DNA from: JBBDWJ01 sp040902925
GTDB taxonomy: Bacteria > Acidobacteriota > Terriglobia > Bryobacterales > UBA6623
Length of the DNA stretch: 23,737 nucleotides
Assembly: GCA_040902925.1 (NCBI GenBank)
Contig: JBBDWJ010000193.1
Span: 1-23,737, forward strand
Direction: 5' to 3'
Shown piece after piece: positions 1 to 8,095 of this stretch. The notes below the pieces were generated by a model. It was not told where the DNA came from. It saw nothing but the letters and a program-made list of their open reading frames with translations, and made no database searches. The translations under genes and the position numbers were made by a program. The first letter of the stretch is position 1. Every line of letters starts with the position of its first letter.

Positions 1-1010
1 ACCTGGAGCTCACCGTCGGAAACCACTTCAAGACCATCGCGCAATCAACCGCGTCGCACATCACACAATTCATTCACGACCGCGCTACGCAGGTGGCGAT
101 CATGGCTTCCGATCCCCCTGTGATTGATGCGGTCGTAGCGGCAAACCGCGTCTATGCGGGCATGCCTGAGGAGGCGGTGACCCGCAAGATCCAGCAAACC
201 GAAGAGATCTGGCCGACGCCCAAGGCCGAAGCCCTGGTACAGAGCATCGTCTCTTCAGCGGTCTCGACGAACCTGCGCCACTACGTCGGCCTGGACCCGA
301 GGTTTCTCCGGATCACGGTGACCGGCTCGCGCGGCGGCACTGTCGCCGCCACTCACAAAACCATTGACTACTATCAGGCTGATGAGGCGTATTGGCAGGC
401 GATCTACGCCGAGGGGCGCGGCGCTGTCAGCATCACCGACATTGAATATGACGTGGTGACGAAGTCCAACTACGTCGGTATCGGCGTTCCGGTGCTCGAG
501 CCGCGAACGAATCGCTTCCTTGGCACGCTCGACGCGCTGGTGGAAGTTTCCAGCCTGTTTCCCATCGTCGCCGGGGCCGATTTGGGCGCGACGGGAAGGG
601 CGTTGCTCGTTAAGGAAAACGGTACGGTAATTCGCGGTCCCAACACGACCCTTTCCATGGGACTGCAATCGGATGAGTATGCAGCAGTGATCGAGTCGCT
701 GCGCAGCATCCAGGGGCGGCAAACCGGCTATTTAGTCGTTGACCTGGGCGCCGCAGGCGGCGAAACGATGATCGGATTCGCCGACACCGGGCTCAAGGAC
801 GACTTCGCAAATCTGGGCTGGGTCGTGCTCGTCGCGCAGCCGGCCGAAGAGGCCTTCGAGCCGATTCGGGTCACGCAACGGCTGATGCTATCCATCGCGG
901 CGCTGGGGTTTATCGCCGTCGTCGTGGTCGGCGTTTACTTCTCGCTGCATCGCAAGGGCGAGATCGAGGAGATCGAAGAGGAGTTCCACCCACCGCTGGT
1001 GAATTCCTAA
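1..1010 (+). CDS. Cache-domain membrane sensor protein, 5'-truncated by window edge
   Basis: The frame is open from base 3 with no stop before the window edge, so the true start lies outside; 335 residues are visible. The visible part looks like the extracytoplasmic half of a dCache-type ligand-binding protein. A helical lead-in (about residues 1-75) precedes a Cache core with a TIDYYQADEAYW segment (about 117-128) and a later GIGVPVLEP strand, both typical of the PAS-like fold of Cache domains. One hydrophobic segment near residues 294-314 is followed by a 20-residue charged tail (HRKGEIEEIEEEF...), and the protein ends there. No HAMP, histidine kinase, GGDEF or methyl-accepting domain follows. 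An N-terminal membrane anchor or other domain may lie upstream. It converges on the DUF885 gene. The family assignment is by pattern; the ligand is unknown. The ATG at 93 is internal, not the start. Confidence 0.7.
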   Translation, partial: LELTVGNHFKTIAQSTASHITQFIHDRATQVAIMASDPPVIDAVVAANRVYAGMPEEAVTRKIQQTEEIWPTPKAEALVQSIVSSAVSTNLRHYVGLDPRFLRITVTGSRGGTVAATHKTIDYYQADEAYWQAIYAEGRGAVSITDIEYDVVTKSNYVGIGVPVLEPRTNRFLGTLDALVEVSSLFPIVAGADLGATGRALLVKENGTVIRGPNTTLSMGLQSDEYAAVIESLRSIQGRQTGYLVVDLGAAGGETMIGFADTGLKDDFANLGWVVLVAQPAEEAFEPIRVTQRLMLSIAALGFIAVVVVGVYFSLHRKGEIEEIEEEFHPPLVNS

Positions 1011-1039
1011 TTCGCCGCCGCTTGTCTGGCCGGCGCATC

Positions 1040-1060
1040 GGGCGCGGCGAACCCGCGCCC
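1040..1060. terminator. Hairpin between convergent genes, possible bidirectional terminator
   Basis: A perfect 8-bp inverted repeat (GGGCGCGG / CCGCGCCC) with a 5-base loop lies in the 70-bp gap between the convergent Cache and DUF885 genes. Neither side has a T-run, so intrinsic termination is only plausible. Confidence 0.4.
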
Positions 1061-1080
1061 AATCCCGGCGCCGCAGCCAA

Positions 1081-2892
1081 CTACATGGGCCGCTCGGCGG
1101 TTATGTAACCCAGGTCGGGGAAGGGCATCGGGCCGGCGCGCAAGGCCTTTTCGTGGAAGGAGCGCAGGCTGAAATCCTGTGTTTCGGTCTGGTAGTGCTC
1201 GCGGACCCGCAGCCATTCCTTCCACCCGAAATACTGCAACGGCAAGCGGGCCGAAGTGAGGCGGATGCGCTGGATCTTGTCGCGCGCGCCCTCTACTTCC
1301 TGGTAGGCTTCTTCACGCAACAACGTCATGGCGTCTTCCTCGGACATGTTGGCGGTGTGCATGCGGATGTCGAGGATGCAGTCTGTCATGATGCGCATTT
1401 TCTGCTTGATGTGCATCACGCGCAACTCATTGCCGCCGGTCAGCCCGGCCGCGACGGCCGAGTCGGTCATGTAGGCGCCCCAACCGTCATTGAAGGAAGG
1501 GTTGCCTTGCGCGCGCAGCACGCGCCGGTAAAGCGGCTCGGTGGCATTGGCGAACTCGCGGGCAACGTAATGTCCCGGGACCGCGTGCTCCACTGTCAGC
1601 AGCTTGAGCTGATAGAGGTTGTATTCGCGCAGCTTCGACAACTGGCGCGCCCGCGGCCAGTCCGCGGGAATCGGCGTCAGCATGAACAGCGCCGAAAGGG
1701 ACGGCTGCAGCGGGGGAGCGCCGATAAAGTTCGCGACAGGGTGGTTGGCACGCAGGAACTCCGGTGTTTCGATTACCTGCAGGTTGTCGCCCGGCGGCAG
1801 CGGCGCCAGCTCCTGTCTTTGGGTAAAGGCCTTGGCCTCCTCGATTTCTTTCTTGATCTGGTCGAGCAAGCCATCACTGCTGCTGAGGCGGTTTTCGTCG
1901 CTGACCACGTCGAGCACGTCGCGGATCAAGGCATCGTCGGTCGGCGGCCGCTGGTTGCCGTAAATCTGCTGGTGCACAGGGCGCGCGGTTTCGATGAGCT
2001 CATTTTTAACAGTCTTGAACTCCGCTTCCGCCTCGGCCAGTAGCTGCGCGGGCGTCTTGTCGGAGTTGCCGGTCCACAGCCGCAGCTTCTTGGCATAAAG
2101 CTCCGCGCCGAGGCGCCAGTCGTGGCCAGTGCGCTTCGAAAGATCGTTATCCAGATAGCTGTTGAAGTCGCGCAGAGCCGCCAGGGCTGTTTTCGCGGCG
2201 GTGTCGTAGTCGGCTTTCAACTCCTGCGGCGCTTCCGCCGCTAGAATTCGTTCCACGAAGCGGATCATGCCGTCGTTTTCCGCGCGCGCGATCTCGATCC
2301 ACTCCTTGGGAGACGACTGCAGGTTCCCTTTCGCCTGTTCGAGGAATTCGGGAACCTTCCCGAGACGCGCAATGATGTGGCGGAAGCGGTCGGGCTTGGC
2401 CGCGTATTCCAGCATAAAAGGCCCGTAGAGCGCACGGCCCAGCAACTGCACATAGTGCGCCGGATTGTGCTGGTGGACTTTGACATCTTCGAGCTCGAAC
2501 AGATCGCGGGCGACAAGGTTATCCACGACCGCGTAGTCCACGAACTCGCCGCCTTTCAGACGGTTGCGGTCGGGGACCTGCGCGTGTAGGGCTGCCTGAA
2601 AGTCTTTCAGAAACTGGATGCGGCGCTGGACTCCCTCGGCGGAGTAGTCATCCAACAAAACGTCGAGCGACGTTTGTGTTGCTTCCTGGCCTTCCTCGTT
2701 GCCGCCCCGGACGTGCTCGTGATAGCCCATTTCGGTGGCCTCGATCGGGCTCATGGCCAGAGCATCAAACACAAAAGGTTCGGTGACCGTTTGGAAGACC
2801 TTGTCCGGCGGATCTTCGGTGGAGCAACTCGCCGCGACGCAGAGCAGTGCGGACACAATCGCGGCGGAGATATTCTTGGAGTTGATTTGCAT
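1081..2892 (-). CDS. DUF885-family lipoprotein with altered HExxPGH motif
   Basis: This 603-residue protein matches the DUF885 family (predicted metallopeptidase-like, physiological substrate unknown) in length and landmarks. The N-terminus is a signal peptide ending in AASC, so Cys23 is a likely lipidation site, although the -3 residue is Ala rather than the usual Leu; the mature protein would sit in the periplasm or outer membrane. The family signature, usually HEA(I/V)PGHY followed by an EGWA(x)Y motif, is here EHAVPGHY (435-442) and NDGWGAY (468-474). The first His and Glu are swapped and the later Glu is Asp. I read this directly from the DNA. Catalysis may therefore be changed or lost. 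The ATG at 2892 has GGGAG five bases upstream, and a good promoter lies about 75 bp further up. It follows ftsZ on the same strand but is separated from it by a hairpin and its own promoter. Confidence 0.8.
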   Translation of the reverse strand: MQINSKNISAAIVSALLCVAASCSTEDPPDKVFQTVTEPFVFDALAMSPIEATEMGYHEHVRGGNEEGQEATQTSLDVLLDDYSAEGVQRRIQFLKDFQAALHAQVPDRNRLKGGEFVDYAVVDNLVARDLFELEDVKVHQHNPAHYVQLLGRALYGPFMLEYAAKPDRFRHIIARLGKVPEFLEQAKGNLQSSPKEWIEIARAENDGMIRFVERILAAEAPQELKADYDTAAKTALAALRDFNSYLDNDLSKRTGHDWRLGAELYAKKLRLWTGNSDKTPAQLLAEAEAEFKTVKNELIETARPVHQQIYGNQRPPTDDALIRDVLDVVSDENRLSSSDGLLDQIKKEIEEAKAFTQRQELAPLPPGDNLQVIETPEFLRANHPVANFIGAPPLQPSLSALFMLTPIPADWPRARQLSKLREYNLYQLKLLTVEHAVPGHYVAREFANATEPLYRRVLRAQGNPSFNDGWGAYMTDSAVAAGLTGGNELRVMHIKQKMRIMTDCILDIRMHTANMSEEDAMTLLREEAYQEVEGARDKIQRIRLTSARLPLQYFGWKEWLRVREHYQTETQDFSLRSFHEKALRAGPMPFPDLGYITAERPM

Positions 2893-2974
2893 GGGTTCTC
2901 CCGGTGGTGGCTGGGAAAGACAGAGATTCCCGCAGGCCCCGCCTCACGGGTCACCGTTGGAAAAACAACCTCCT

Positions 2975-3003
2975 ATCTTAATGGAGCGATTGCACCCTGG
3001 CAA
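2975..3003 (-). promoter_or_regulatory. Predicted sigma-70-type promoter of the DUF885 gene
   Basis: On the minus strand, TTGCCA (2998-3003) and TAAGAT (2975-2980) are separated by exactly 17 bp, near the vegetative consensus. Transcription would start near 2968, giving a leader of about 75 bases before the ATG at 2892. This implies expression independent of the dcw operon. Confidence 0.55.
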
Positions 3004-3100
3004 CTACCCGCCAAGCCGCCCTCTAGGGCCTAGGAGGCTGACACGTTACGTTTGGACTACCGCCGACGAACCGGGTCGGGCGAGGGAACTGGCACCCGAA

Positions 3101-3142
3101 CTCCGGGGCTAGCGGCTCTGCTTTCCGCCGCTAACACCGGAG
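3101..3142 (-). terminator. Strong hairpin 14 bp after ftsZ, probable end of dcw transcript
   Basis: On the minus strand CTCCGG and TAGCGGC pair with GCCGCTA and CCGGAG around a 10-base loop. The stem is about 16 bp with one mismatch and one wobble pair. It starts 14 bases past the ftsZ stop. No U-run follows, so it may terminate inefficiently, act with Rho, or protect the transcript 3' end. Confidence 0.5.
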
Positions 3143-3155
3143 CATCGGGATTCCG

Positions 3156-4412
3156 TTAATCGCGGCCGAGCTTGCGGCGCAGATAGGCCGGCTTATCGAG
3201 ATCGTTGGGATCCATCTCGGCCGGCGGCGCTTCTTCCTCTACATCTTCATGGATCGAGCCCATGCCGTGGCGCCCCACCGCGGCGGCGTGCGCCCGGGCC
3301 GCCGCCGGCTCGGCGATACGCTCGGGGCGTTGCCGGAAAGCGGTGGCCTCATGAACCGCCGCGCGCATCTCCTTGACGGCGGCCGAGCCGGCTTCGACCG
3401 ACTTCTTGCTCATCCCGACGCTCTCGCTGCGAAAGCCGGTGGCGATGACGGTGATCTTGACGTTGTCGCCCATCGAATCGTTGAGGATGGCGCCAAAGAT
3501 GATGTTGGCGTCGGGGTCGGCGGCTTTCTGAATGATGGTCGAAGCCTCATGCACTTCATGCAGCCCAAGCTTGGGCGAGCCGGTGATGTTGATGAGGATG
3601 CCGCGGGCGCCTTCGATGCTGGCGTCTTCGAGCAGCGGGCTCGAAATGGCTTTGCGAGCCGCTTCGACCGCGGCGCTGGAACCGCCCGCGATGGCGGTGC
3701 CCATCACGGCGTAACCCATGCCGTGCATGATCGTGCGCACGTCGGAGAAATCGCGGTTGATGATGCCGGGAATCGTGATGATGTCGCTGATGCCCTGCAC
3801 GGCTTGCCGCAGGATGTTGTCGGCGATGCGGAACGATTCGAAGAAACTCGTGCCGCGCTCGACGACTTCGAGCAGCCGCTCGTTGGGAATCGTCACCACG
3901 GTATCGACGACCTCGGCCAGTTCGGCGAGGCCCTTTTCGGCGACCGCCATGCGCTTGGCGCCTTCGAACGAAAACGGCTTGGTGACCACGGCGACGGTCA
4001 GCGCGCCGAGTTCCTTGGCGAGCGAAGCGACGATCGGAGCGGCGCCGGTGCCGGTGCCGCCGCCGAGTCCGGCCGTCACGAACACCATGTCGCTGTCGCT
4101 GAGCAGCTCGATCAACCGCTCGGTGTCTTCCAGAGCGGCCTTGCGGCCGATTTCGGGGTCGGAACCCGCGCCGCGGCCGCTGGTGAGCTTGGAGCCGATC
4201 TGCACTTTGATCTGGGCCCGCGACACCCGCAGCGCCTGCTCGTCCGTGTTGATGGCGGCGAATTCGACGCCCTCCACGGCCGCTTCGATCATGCGGTTGA
4301 CGGCGTTACAACCTCCGCCGCCGACGCCCACGACCTTGATGCGCGCGGTAGGCCGCGCGTCTTCTTCAAACGTGAATTTGACCTCTTCGTGCCGGTCTAG
4401 CTTGTCTTCCAT
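3156..4412 (-). CDS. ftsZ: Cell division protein FtsZ
   Basis: FtsZ is the tubulin-like GTPase that polymerises into the division ring on the inner face of the membrane. The 418-residue protein has the nucleotide-binding start GVGGGGCNAVNRM (29-41), the tubulin signature GGGTGTG (117-123) and the T7 catalytic loop NRDFSD with Asn219, Asp221 and Asp224, so all key GTPase residues are present. After the core comes a variable linker of about 85 residues rich in Ala, Arg and Glu. The conserved C-terminal peptide (DLDKPAYLRRKL, near 404-415) normally binds FtsA. An N-terminal extension of about 24 charged residues precedes the fold, as is common. The ATG has AAGGGA just upstream and lies 33 bp after ftsA. 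It is the last gene of the cluster and is followed by a hairpin. Confidence 0.98.
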   Translation of the reverse strand: MEDKLDRHEEVKFTFEEDARPTARIKVVGVGGGGCNAVNRMIEAAVEGVEFAAINTDEQALRVSRAQIKVQIGSKLTSGRGAGSDPEIGRKAALEDTERLIELLSDSDMVFVTAGLGGGTGTGAAPIVASLAKELGALTVAVVTKPFSFEGAKRMAVAEKGLAELAEVVDTVVTIPNERLLEVVERGTSFFESFRIADNILRQAVQGISDIITIPGIINRDFSDVRTIMHGMGYAVMGTAIAGGSSAAVEAARKAISSPLLEDASIEGARGILINITGSPKLGLHEVHEASTIIQKAADPDANIIFGAILNDSMGDNVKITVIATGFRSESVGMSKKSVEAGSAAVKEMRAAVHEATAFRQRPERIAEPAAARAHAAAVGRHGMGSIHEDVEEEAPPAEMDPNDLDKPAYLRRKLGRD

Positions 4413-4445
4413 GTCGTTCCCTTTCGCATTGAGGTTTCGACCGCT

Positions 4446-5651
4446 TTATTCAAACAGGGTCTTGAGCCAGTCGGTGACGCGGTCGCGTTTTCGCTGGCGA
4501 TGCAGGCGAAGGCGCTGCGCGTAAAGGACGAGTCCGATCACGGTTGCCCAACCGGGATGATCGAGCTCGTCAGGGAGATCATCGAGCTGCGGCGGAAGGC
4601 CGACCCTGGCGTTGGCATTCAGCACCGTCTCGGCAATGTCACACGTTCCGGCCAGGCAGGCCAGTCCGCCGGTCAGAACCACACCAGCGACCAGCCGGTT
4701 TTCGAAACCGCCGCGGGCAAGCTGCACGGCCATCATCTCAAAAAGCTCTTCACAACGGGCCTCGAGAATCTCGTTGAGCAGGCGGCGCGGCTTTTCGCTG
4801 GGCGGCCCGTCACCCAGGCTTGGCGCTTCCACCATCACATTCAGGGGAGTCTGCGCCGCCGGCACGCAGCCGTACTGTTCCATGATCTGCTCGGCGGCTT
4901 CGCGGGGCGTGCGCAACACCGCCGCGACGTCATTGACGAAATGCTCGCCGCCGATCGGCAGGCTTACCGCCAGTTGCAGATCGCCCTCCAGGTAGGCCGC
5001 CAGCTCGACCGAGCTCGCGCCCATGTCGGCGACGGCCACCCCCATTTCGCGCTCCTGCTCTTCGAGCACCGCGTGAGAAGCGGCGAAGCCTTCAAACAGC
5101 GTCTCCTCGACGACGACGCCGGCGCGGTTGACGACGACGCGAATGTTATTGTGCGCCTGGGCCAGCGCCGAGACCACCTGCACATGCACGTCGAGGCGGC
5201 TGCCGCTCATCCCCAACGGATTGCGCAAGCCGGACTGGCCGTCGACCGCGAACTCGAGCGGAATCGCCTGCAGCACCGTGCGGTCGTCGCTGAGCGGCCC
5301 TTGCGTGGCGGTCTTGATCAACGCGTCGACGTGATCTTTTTGGATTTCGCTTTCCCAGGAGGGCAGATTGATATAGCTATGGCTGACGTTGTTCTTGACG
5401 TGCGGACCGCCGACGCCGACGACCGCATTGTCGACAGTGACACCGCCGTTGCGCTCGGCTTCTTCGATGGCTTTTTCGAGCGATTCAAGAACCGCATCCT
5501 GGTCGGCGACCACGCCGCGCGACCAGCCCGCCGCGCGCGCCGAGCCGTGGCTGATGAAACGCAGGCGCGAGTTTTCCTCCAGCGCGACGAGGCAGCGGCT
5601 GGAGTGGCTTCCTAGGTCGATCCCGACCAGATAGTCATGTCGTTTCGGCAT
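4446..5651 (-). CDS. ftsA: Cell division protein FtsA, actin-like FtsZ membrane tether
   Basis: FtsA is an actin/Hsp70-fold ATPase that anchors FtsZ to the membrane and recruits later division proteins. The 401-residue sequence shows phosphate loop 1 as GIDLGSHSSR (10-19), phosphate loop 2 as VADMGASSVE (207-216) and the adenosine motif VLTGGLA (325-331). The 1C (SHS2) insertion characteristic of FtsA lies near 85-165. The C-terminal helix is basic and amphipathic and ends in DWLKTLFE (394-401), matching the family's membrane-targeting helix. It sits directly upstream of ftsZ, its partner. The 126-bp gap after ftsQ is one of the larger gaps in the cluster and could hold an ftsAZ promoter, but I see no convincing -35/-10 pair there. 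Confidence 0.96.
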   Translation of the reverse strand: MPKRHDYLVGIDLGSHSSRCLVALEENSRLRFISHGSARAAGWSRGVVADQDAVLESLEKAIEEAERNGGVTVDNAVVGVGGPHVKNNVSHSYINLPSWESEIQKDHVDALIKTATQGPLSDDRTVLQAIPLEFAVDGQSGLRNPLGMSGSRLDVHVQVVSALAQAHNNIRVVVNRAGVVVEETLFEGFAASHAVLEEQEREMGVAVADMGASSVELAAYLEGDLQLAVSLPIGGEHFVNDVAAVLRTPREAAEQIMEQYGCVPAAQTPLNVMVEAPSLGDGPPSEKPRRLLNEILEARCEELFEMMAVQLARGGFENRLVAGVVLTGGLACLAGTCDIAETVLNANARVGLPPQLDDLPDELDHPGWATVIGLVLYAQRLRLHRQRKRDRVTDWLKTLFE

Positions 5652-5777
5652 ATGCTTCCGAGCGGCGCCTGCCGCAGATCCGAACAGCGCCTCAGCAAGT
5701 GGACAAGAATTGGCCCCCGGCTACCCGGAGCCCCACAAGGGCCAGTGTGCGTTCCTGATCCATGATTGGATAGCCGT

Positions 5778-6647
5778 TCATTGTTCCGCAAGGCCATGCT
5801 CCAACGCCACTTGGCCCTTGAAGCGCAAATCCACCGTCCGGACCACTCCGTACTTCTGCTTCCAGCCTGCAAAATGATTCAGAAAAACTTCGAAGCGATG
5901 GCGAAAATATTCCTCGCCCATCTGCAACTCGACCGCCTCGCCATGATAGACCGCCGTGGCCTTGGCGTTTTCGGCGTCGGCCACATCGACCTCTGAGACC
6001 ATCGAGCTGTAACGGGGCTCGGCGCTGTCCAGGGCGGTCAGCAATTGAAGGTAGAGCCGAATCCGTTTTTGGCGTTCGTCGAGGTCCATCCCGGGGGTGA
6101 CGCCGGAAATCACCGGCAATGCCAGTTGGGCTTTCTCGGGAACATCGAGAAACACACCGTTGGCATCGACCAGTTTGGTGGTCTCGTGTTTTCCCTTGAC
6201 GGCGACGCGCGCGAAAGCCACCGGCCGGCGCTCCTGGATGTGGGCCCAGATTTGATGCGTCCCGACGCGTGCCACGGTGGCCTGCTCGACCCAGGGAAGG
6301 GAAGCGAGCCACTGTTGGCGCTCGTCGATCGGTATATCGAACAGATTCTTCCCGAAGTCGGGGTCAAAAATCGCGCGGACTTCTTCGCGTTTGACGTAGG
6401 AAAGTCCGCTGACGAGCAGGCTGCTGCCATCGGCGGCAAACACGAAGCGCTCGTTGGTGTGCAGATAGCGATCGACCGAGTAGGCCGAAGTTACGCAGAG
6501 GGACAGCGCCGCCGCCACGATGCCGATGCGGCGCCAAGGAAGCTGGCGCCAGTCGCCCAGGCCGCGGCTGACGCGCACCGGCTTCTTGCGCCGCAAATAG
6601 GACGAGGATTCCCGGCTCGTCTCGCTGTTGGTGGTGCCTCGCGCCAT
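5778..6647 (-). CDS. ftsQ: Cell division protein FtsQ/DivIB
   Basis: FtsQ is a single-pass membrane protein that, with FtsL and FtsB, activates FtsW-FtsI at the septum. The 289-residue protein has a cytoplasmic tail of about 40 residues rich in Arg and Ser, one membrane segment (about 41-58) and a POTRA domain (about 68-145, with LPWVEQATVARV and ERRPVAF). The beta domain ends in the typical VDLRFKGQVAL segment near the C-terminus. It begins 23 bp after murC with only a weak ribosome-binding sequence. No murB or ddl lies between murC and ftsQ, unlike in many dcw clusters. Confidence 0.93.
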   Translation of the reverse strand: MARGTTNSETSRESSSYLRRKKPVRVSRGLGDWRQLPWRRIGIVAAALSLCVTSAYSVDRYLHTNERFVFAADGSSLLVSGLSYVKREEVRAIFDPDFGKNLFDIPIDERQQWLASLPWVEQATVARVGTHQIWAHIQERRPVAFARVAVKGKHETTKLVDANGVFLDVPEKAQLALPVISGVTPGMDLDERQKRIRLYLQLLTALDSAEPRYSSMVSEVDVADAENAKATAVYHGEAVELQMGEEYFRHRFEVFLNHFAGWKQKYGVVRTVDLRFKGQVALEHGLAEQ

Positions 6648-6670
6648 AGATGTTTTTCGAACTTCGCGGG

Positions 6671-8092
6671 CTAACGCCCGACCGAAACCTTCGCCGCGCG
6701 CGAGGCCAACTCGGCCAAAATCATGTCGCCCGCCTGCCAGATGCTGCCGGCCCCTAAAGTGATCACCGCGTCGCCGGGCCGCGCAACCGCCGCCGCGCGC
6801 GCCGCCGCTGTTTCCATTGAGTCGATGTATTCGACTTTCGAGCCCGCGACCGCGCGGATTTGCTCGGACAGCCGGCGGGCGTCGACTCCCTCGATCGCCG
6901 CCTCGCCCGCGCTATAAATGTCGAGCACGAACAGCGTGTCGCAATCGCTAAAGCTGTGCGCGAATTCGTCGGCCAGCAGATGAGTGCGCGAGTAGCGATG
7001 CGGCTGAAAAATGACGTGGACGTTGTTGAACCGGCAGGTACGCGCGGCTGCCAGCGTCGCCGCGATTTCGGTAGGGTGATGGCCGTAATCGTCGATCACC
7101 GTCACGCCGGACTGTTTGCCGCGAATCTGGAAGCGGCGGTCGACGCCGCTGAAGCTTGCCAGCCCTTCGCGAATGACTTCGGGATCGATCTGTAGCTCGA
7201 GGCCGACCAGCGTCGCGGCGGCGGCGTTCAGCACGTTGTGGCGGCCGGCCCCGTGGATCAAAAATTCACCCAAATCGCGGCTGCCGTGGATCAGGCGGAA
7301 GCGGCTTTCGAGGTGTTCGCAGCGCACGTCCGTAATTTTCAAGTCTGCGTCGGGCGAGCGCTCCGCCATGCCGTAGGTGTGCACCTGGCGTTTGACCCGC
7401 GGCAGCAGGGCACGCACATTGGCGTCATCGATGCAGAGAATCGCCGAGCCGTAGAAAGGGACTTTGTTGGCGAACTCGACGAATGTGTTCGCCAGGGCTT
7501 CAAAGGAATGGTAGTGGTCGAGGTGCTCGTGGTCGATGTTGGTGATCACGGCAAGGATGGGCGCAAGCTTCAACAGCGAGGCATCGCTTTCGTCCGACTC
7601 GACCAGCAGCAGGTCGCTTTTGCCGAGCTTGGCGTTCGAGCCCATCGAATCGACGCGCCCGCCGACGACGACCGTGGGATCCTTGCCGGCATGGTTGAGC
7701 ATGGCCGCGGCGATCGACGTCGTCGTGGTCTTGCCGTGGCTGCCGCCGATGGCGATGCCGAACTTGAGCCGCATCAGCTCGGCCAATAGCTCGCCGCGCA
7801 GGATCACGGGAATCTTTCGGGCCCGCGCGGCCGCCAGCTCGGGATTCGATTCGGGGATCGCCGAGCTGATCACGATCGCTTCGGCGCCCTCGATGTTGGG
7901 CGCCTGGTGCCCCTCGAAAACGCGCGCACCCAGTTTTTCGAGCCGGTTCGTCACCGTCGAGCGGCGCAGATCCGAGCCGCTGATCGGGTAGCCCAGATTC
8001 AGCAGAATCTCGGCGATGCCGCTCATGCCGATACCGCCGATCCCAATGAAATGGAGATGGCGGTGCCTGATCGGAATTTCTTTGAAGAACAT
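6671..8092 (-). CDS. murC: UDP-N-acetylmuramate--L-alanine ligase MurC
   Basis: MurC is the cytoplasmic ATP-dependent ligase that adds L-alanine to UDP-MurNAc, the first amino acid of the stem peptide. The 473-residue sequence starts with a Rossmann-like UDP-binding motif GIGGIGMSGIA (17-27). The Mur-ligase P-loop GGSHGKTTTTS follows (116-126, Lys121), then the central-domain segment TNIDHEHLDHY and the C-terminal domain motif DDYGHHPTEI. Length and domain order are normal. The ATG lies 3 bp after the murG stop, so the two are probably translated together. Confidence 0.97.
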   Translation of the reverse strand: MFFKEIPIRHRHLHFIGIGGIGMSGIAEILLNLGYPISGSDLRRSTVTNRLEKLGARVFEGHQAPNIEGAEAIVISSAIPESNPELAAARARKIPVILRGELLAELMRLKFGIAIGGSHGKTTTTSIAAAMLNHAGKDPTVVVGGRVDSMGSNAKLGKSDLLLVESDESDASLLKLAPILAVITNIDHEHLDHYHSFEALANTFVEFANKVPFYGSAILCIDDANVRALLPRVKRQVHTYGMAERSPDADLKITDVRCEHLESRFRLIHGSRDLGEFLIHGAGRHNVLNAAAATLVGLELQIDPEVIREGLASFSGVDRRFQIRGKQSGVTVIDDYGHHPTEIAATLAAARTCRFNNVHVIFQPHRYSRTHLLADEFAHSFSDCDTLFVLDIYSAGEAAIEGVDARRLSEQIRAVAGSKVEYIDSMETAAARAAAVARPGDAVITLGAGSIWQAGDMILAELASRAAKVSVGR

Positions 8093-8095
8093 GTT

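Noticed and set aside
5652..5777. Internal promoter for ftsAZ in the 126-bp ftsQ-ftsA gap
   Set aside because: No -35/-10 pair with acceptable spacing and match could be found by eye. One may exist with a non-consensus sigma factor.
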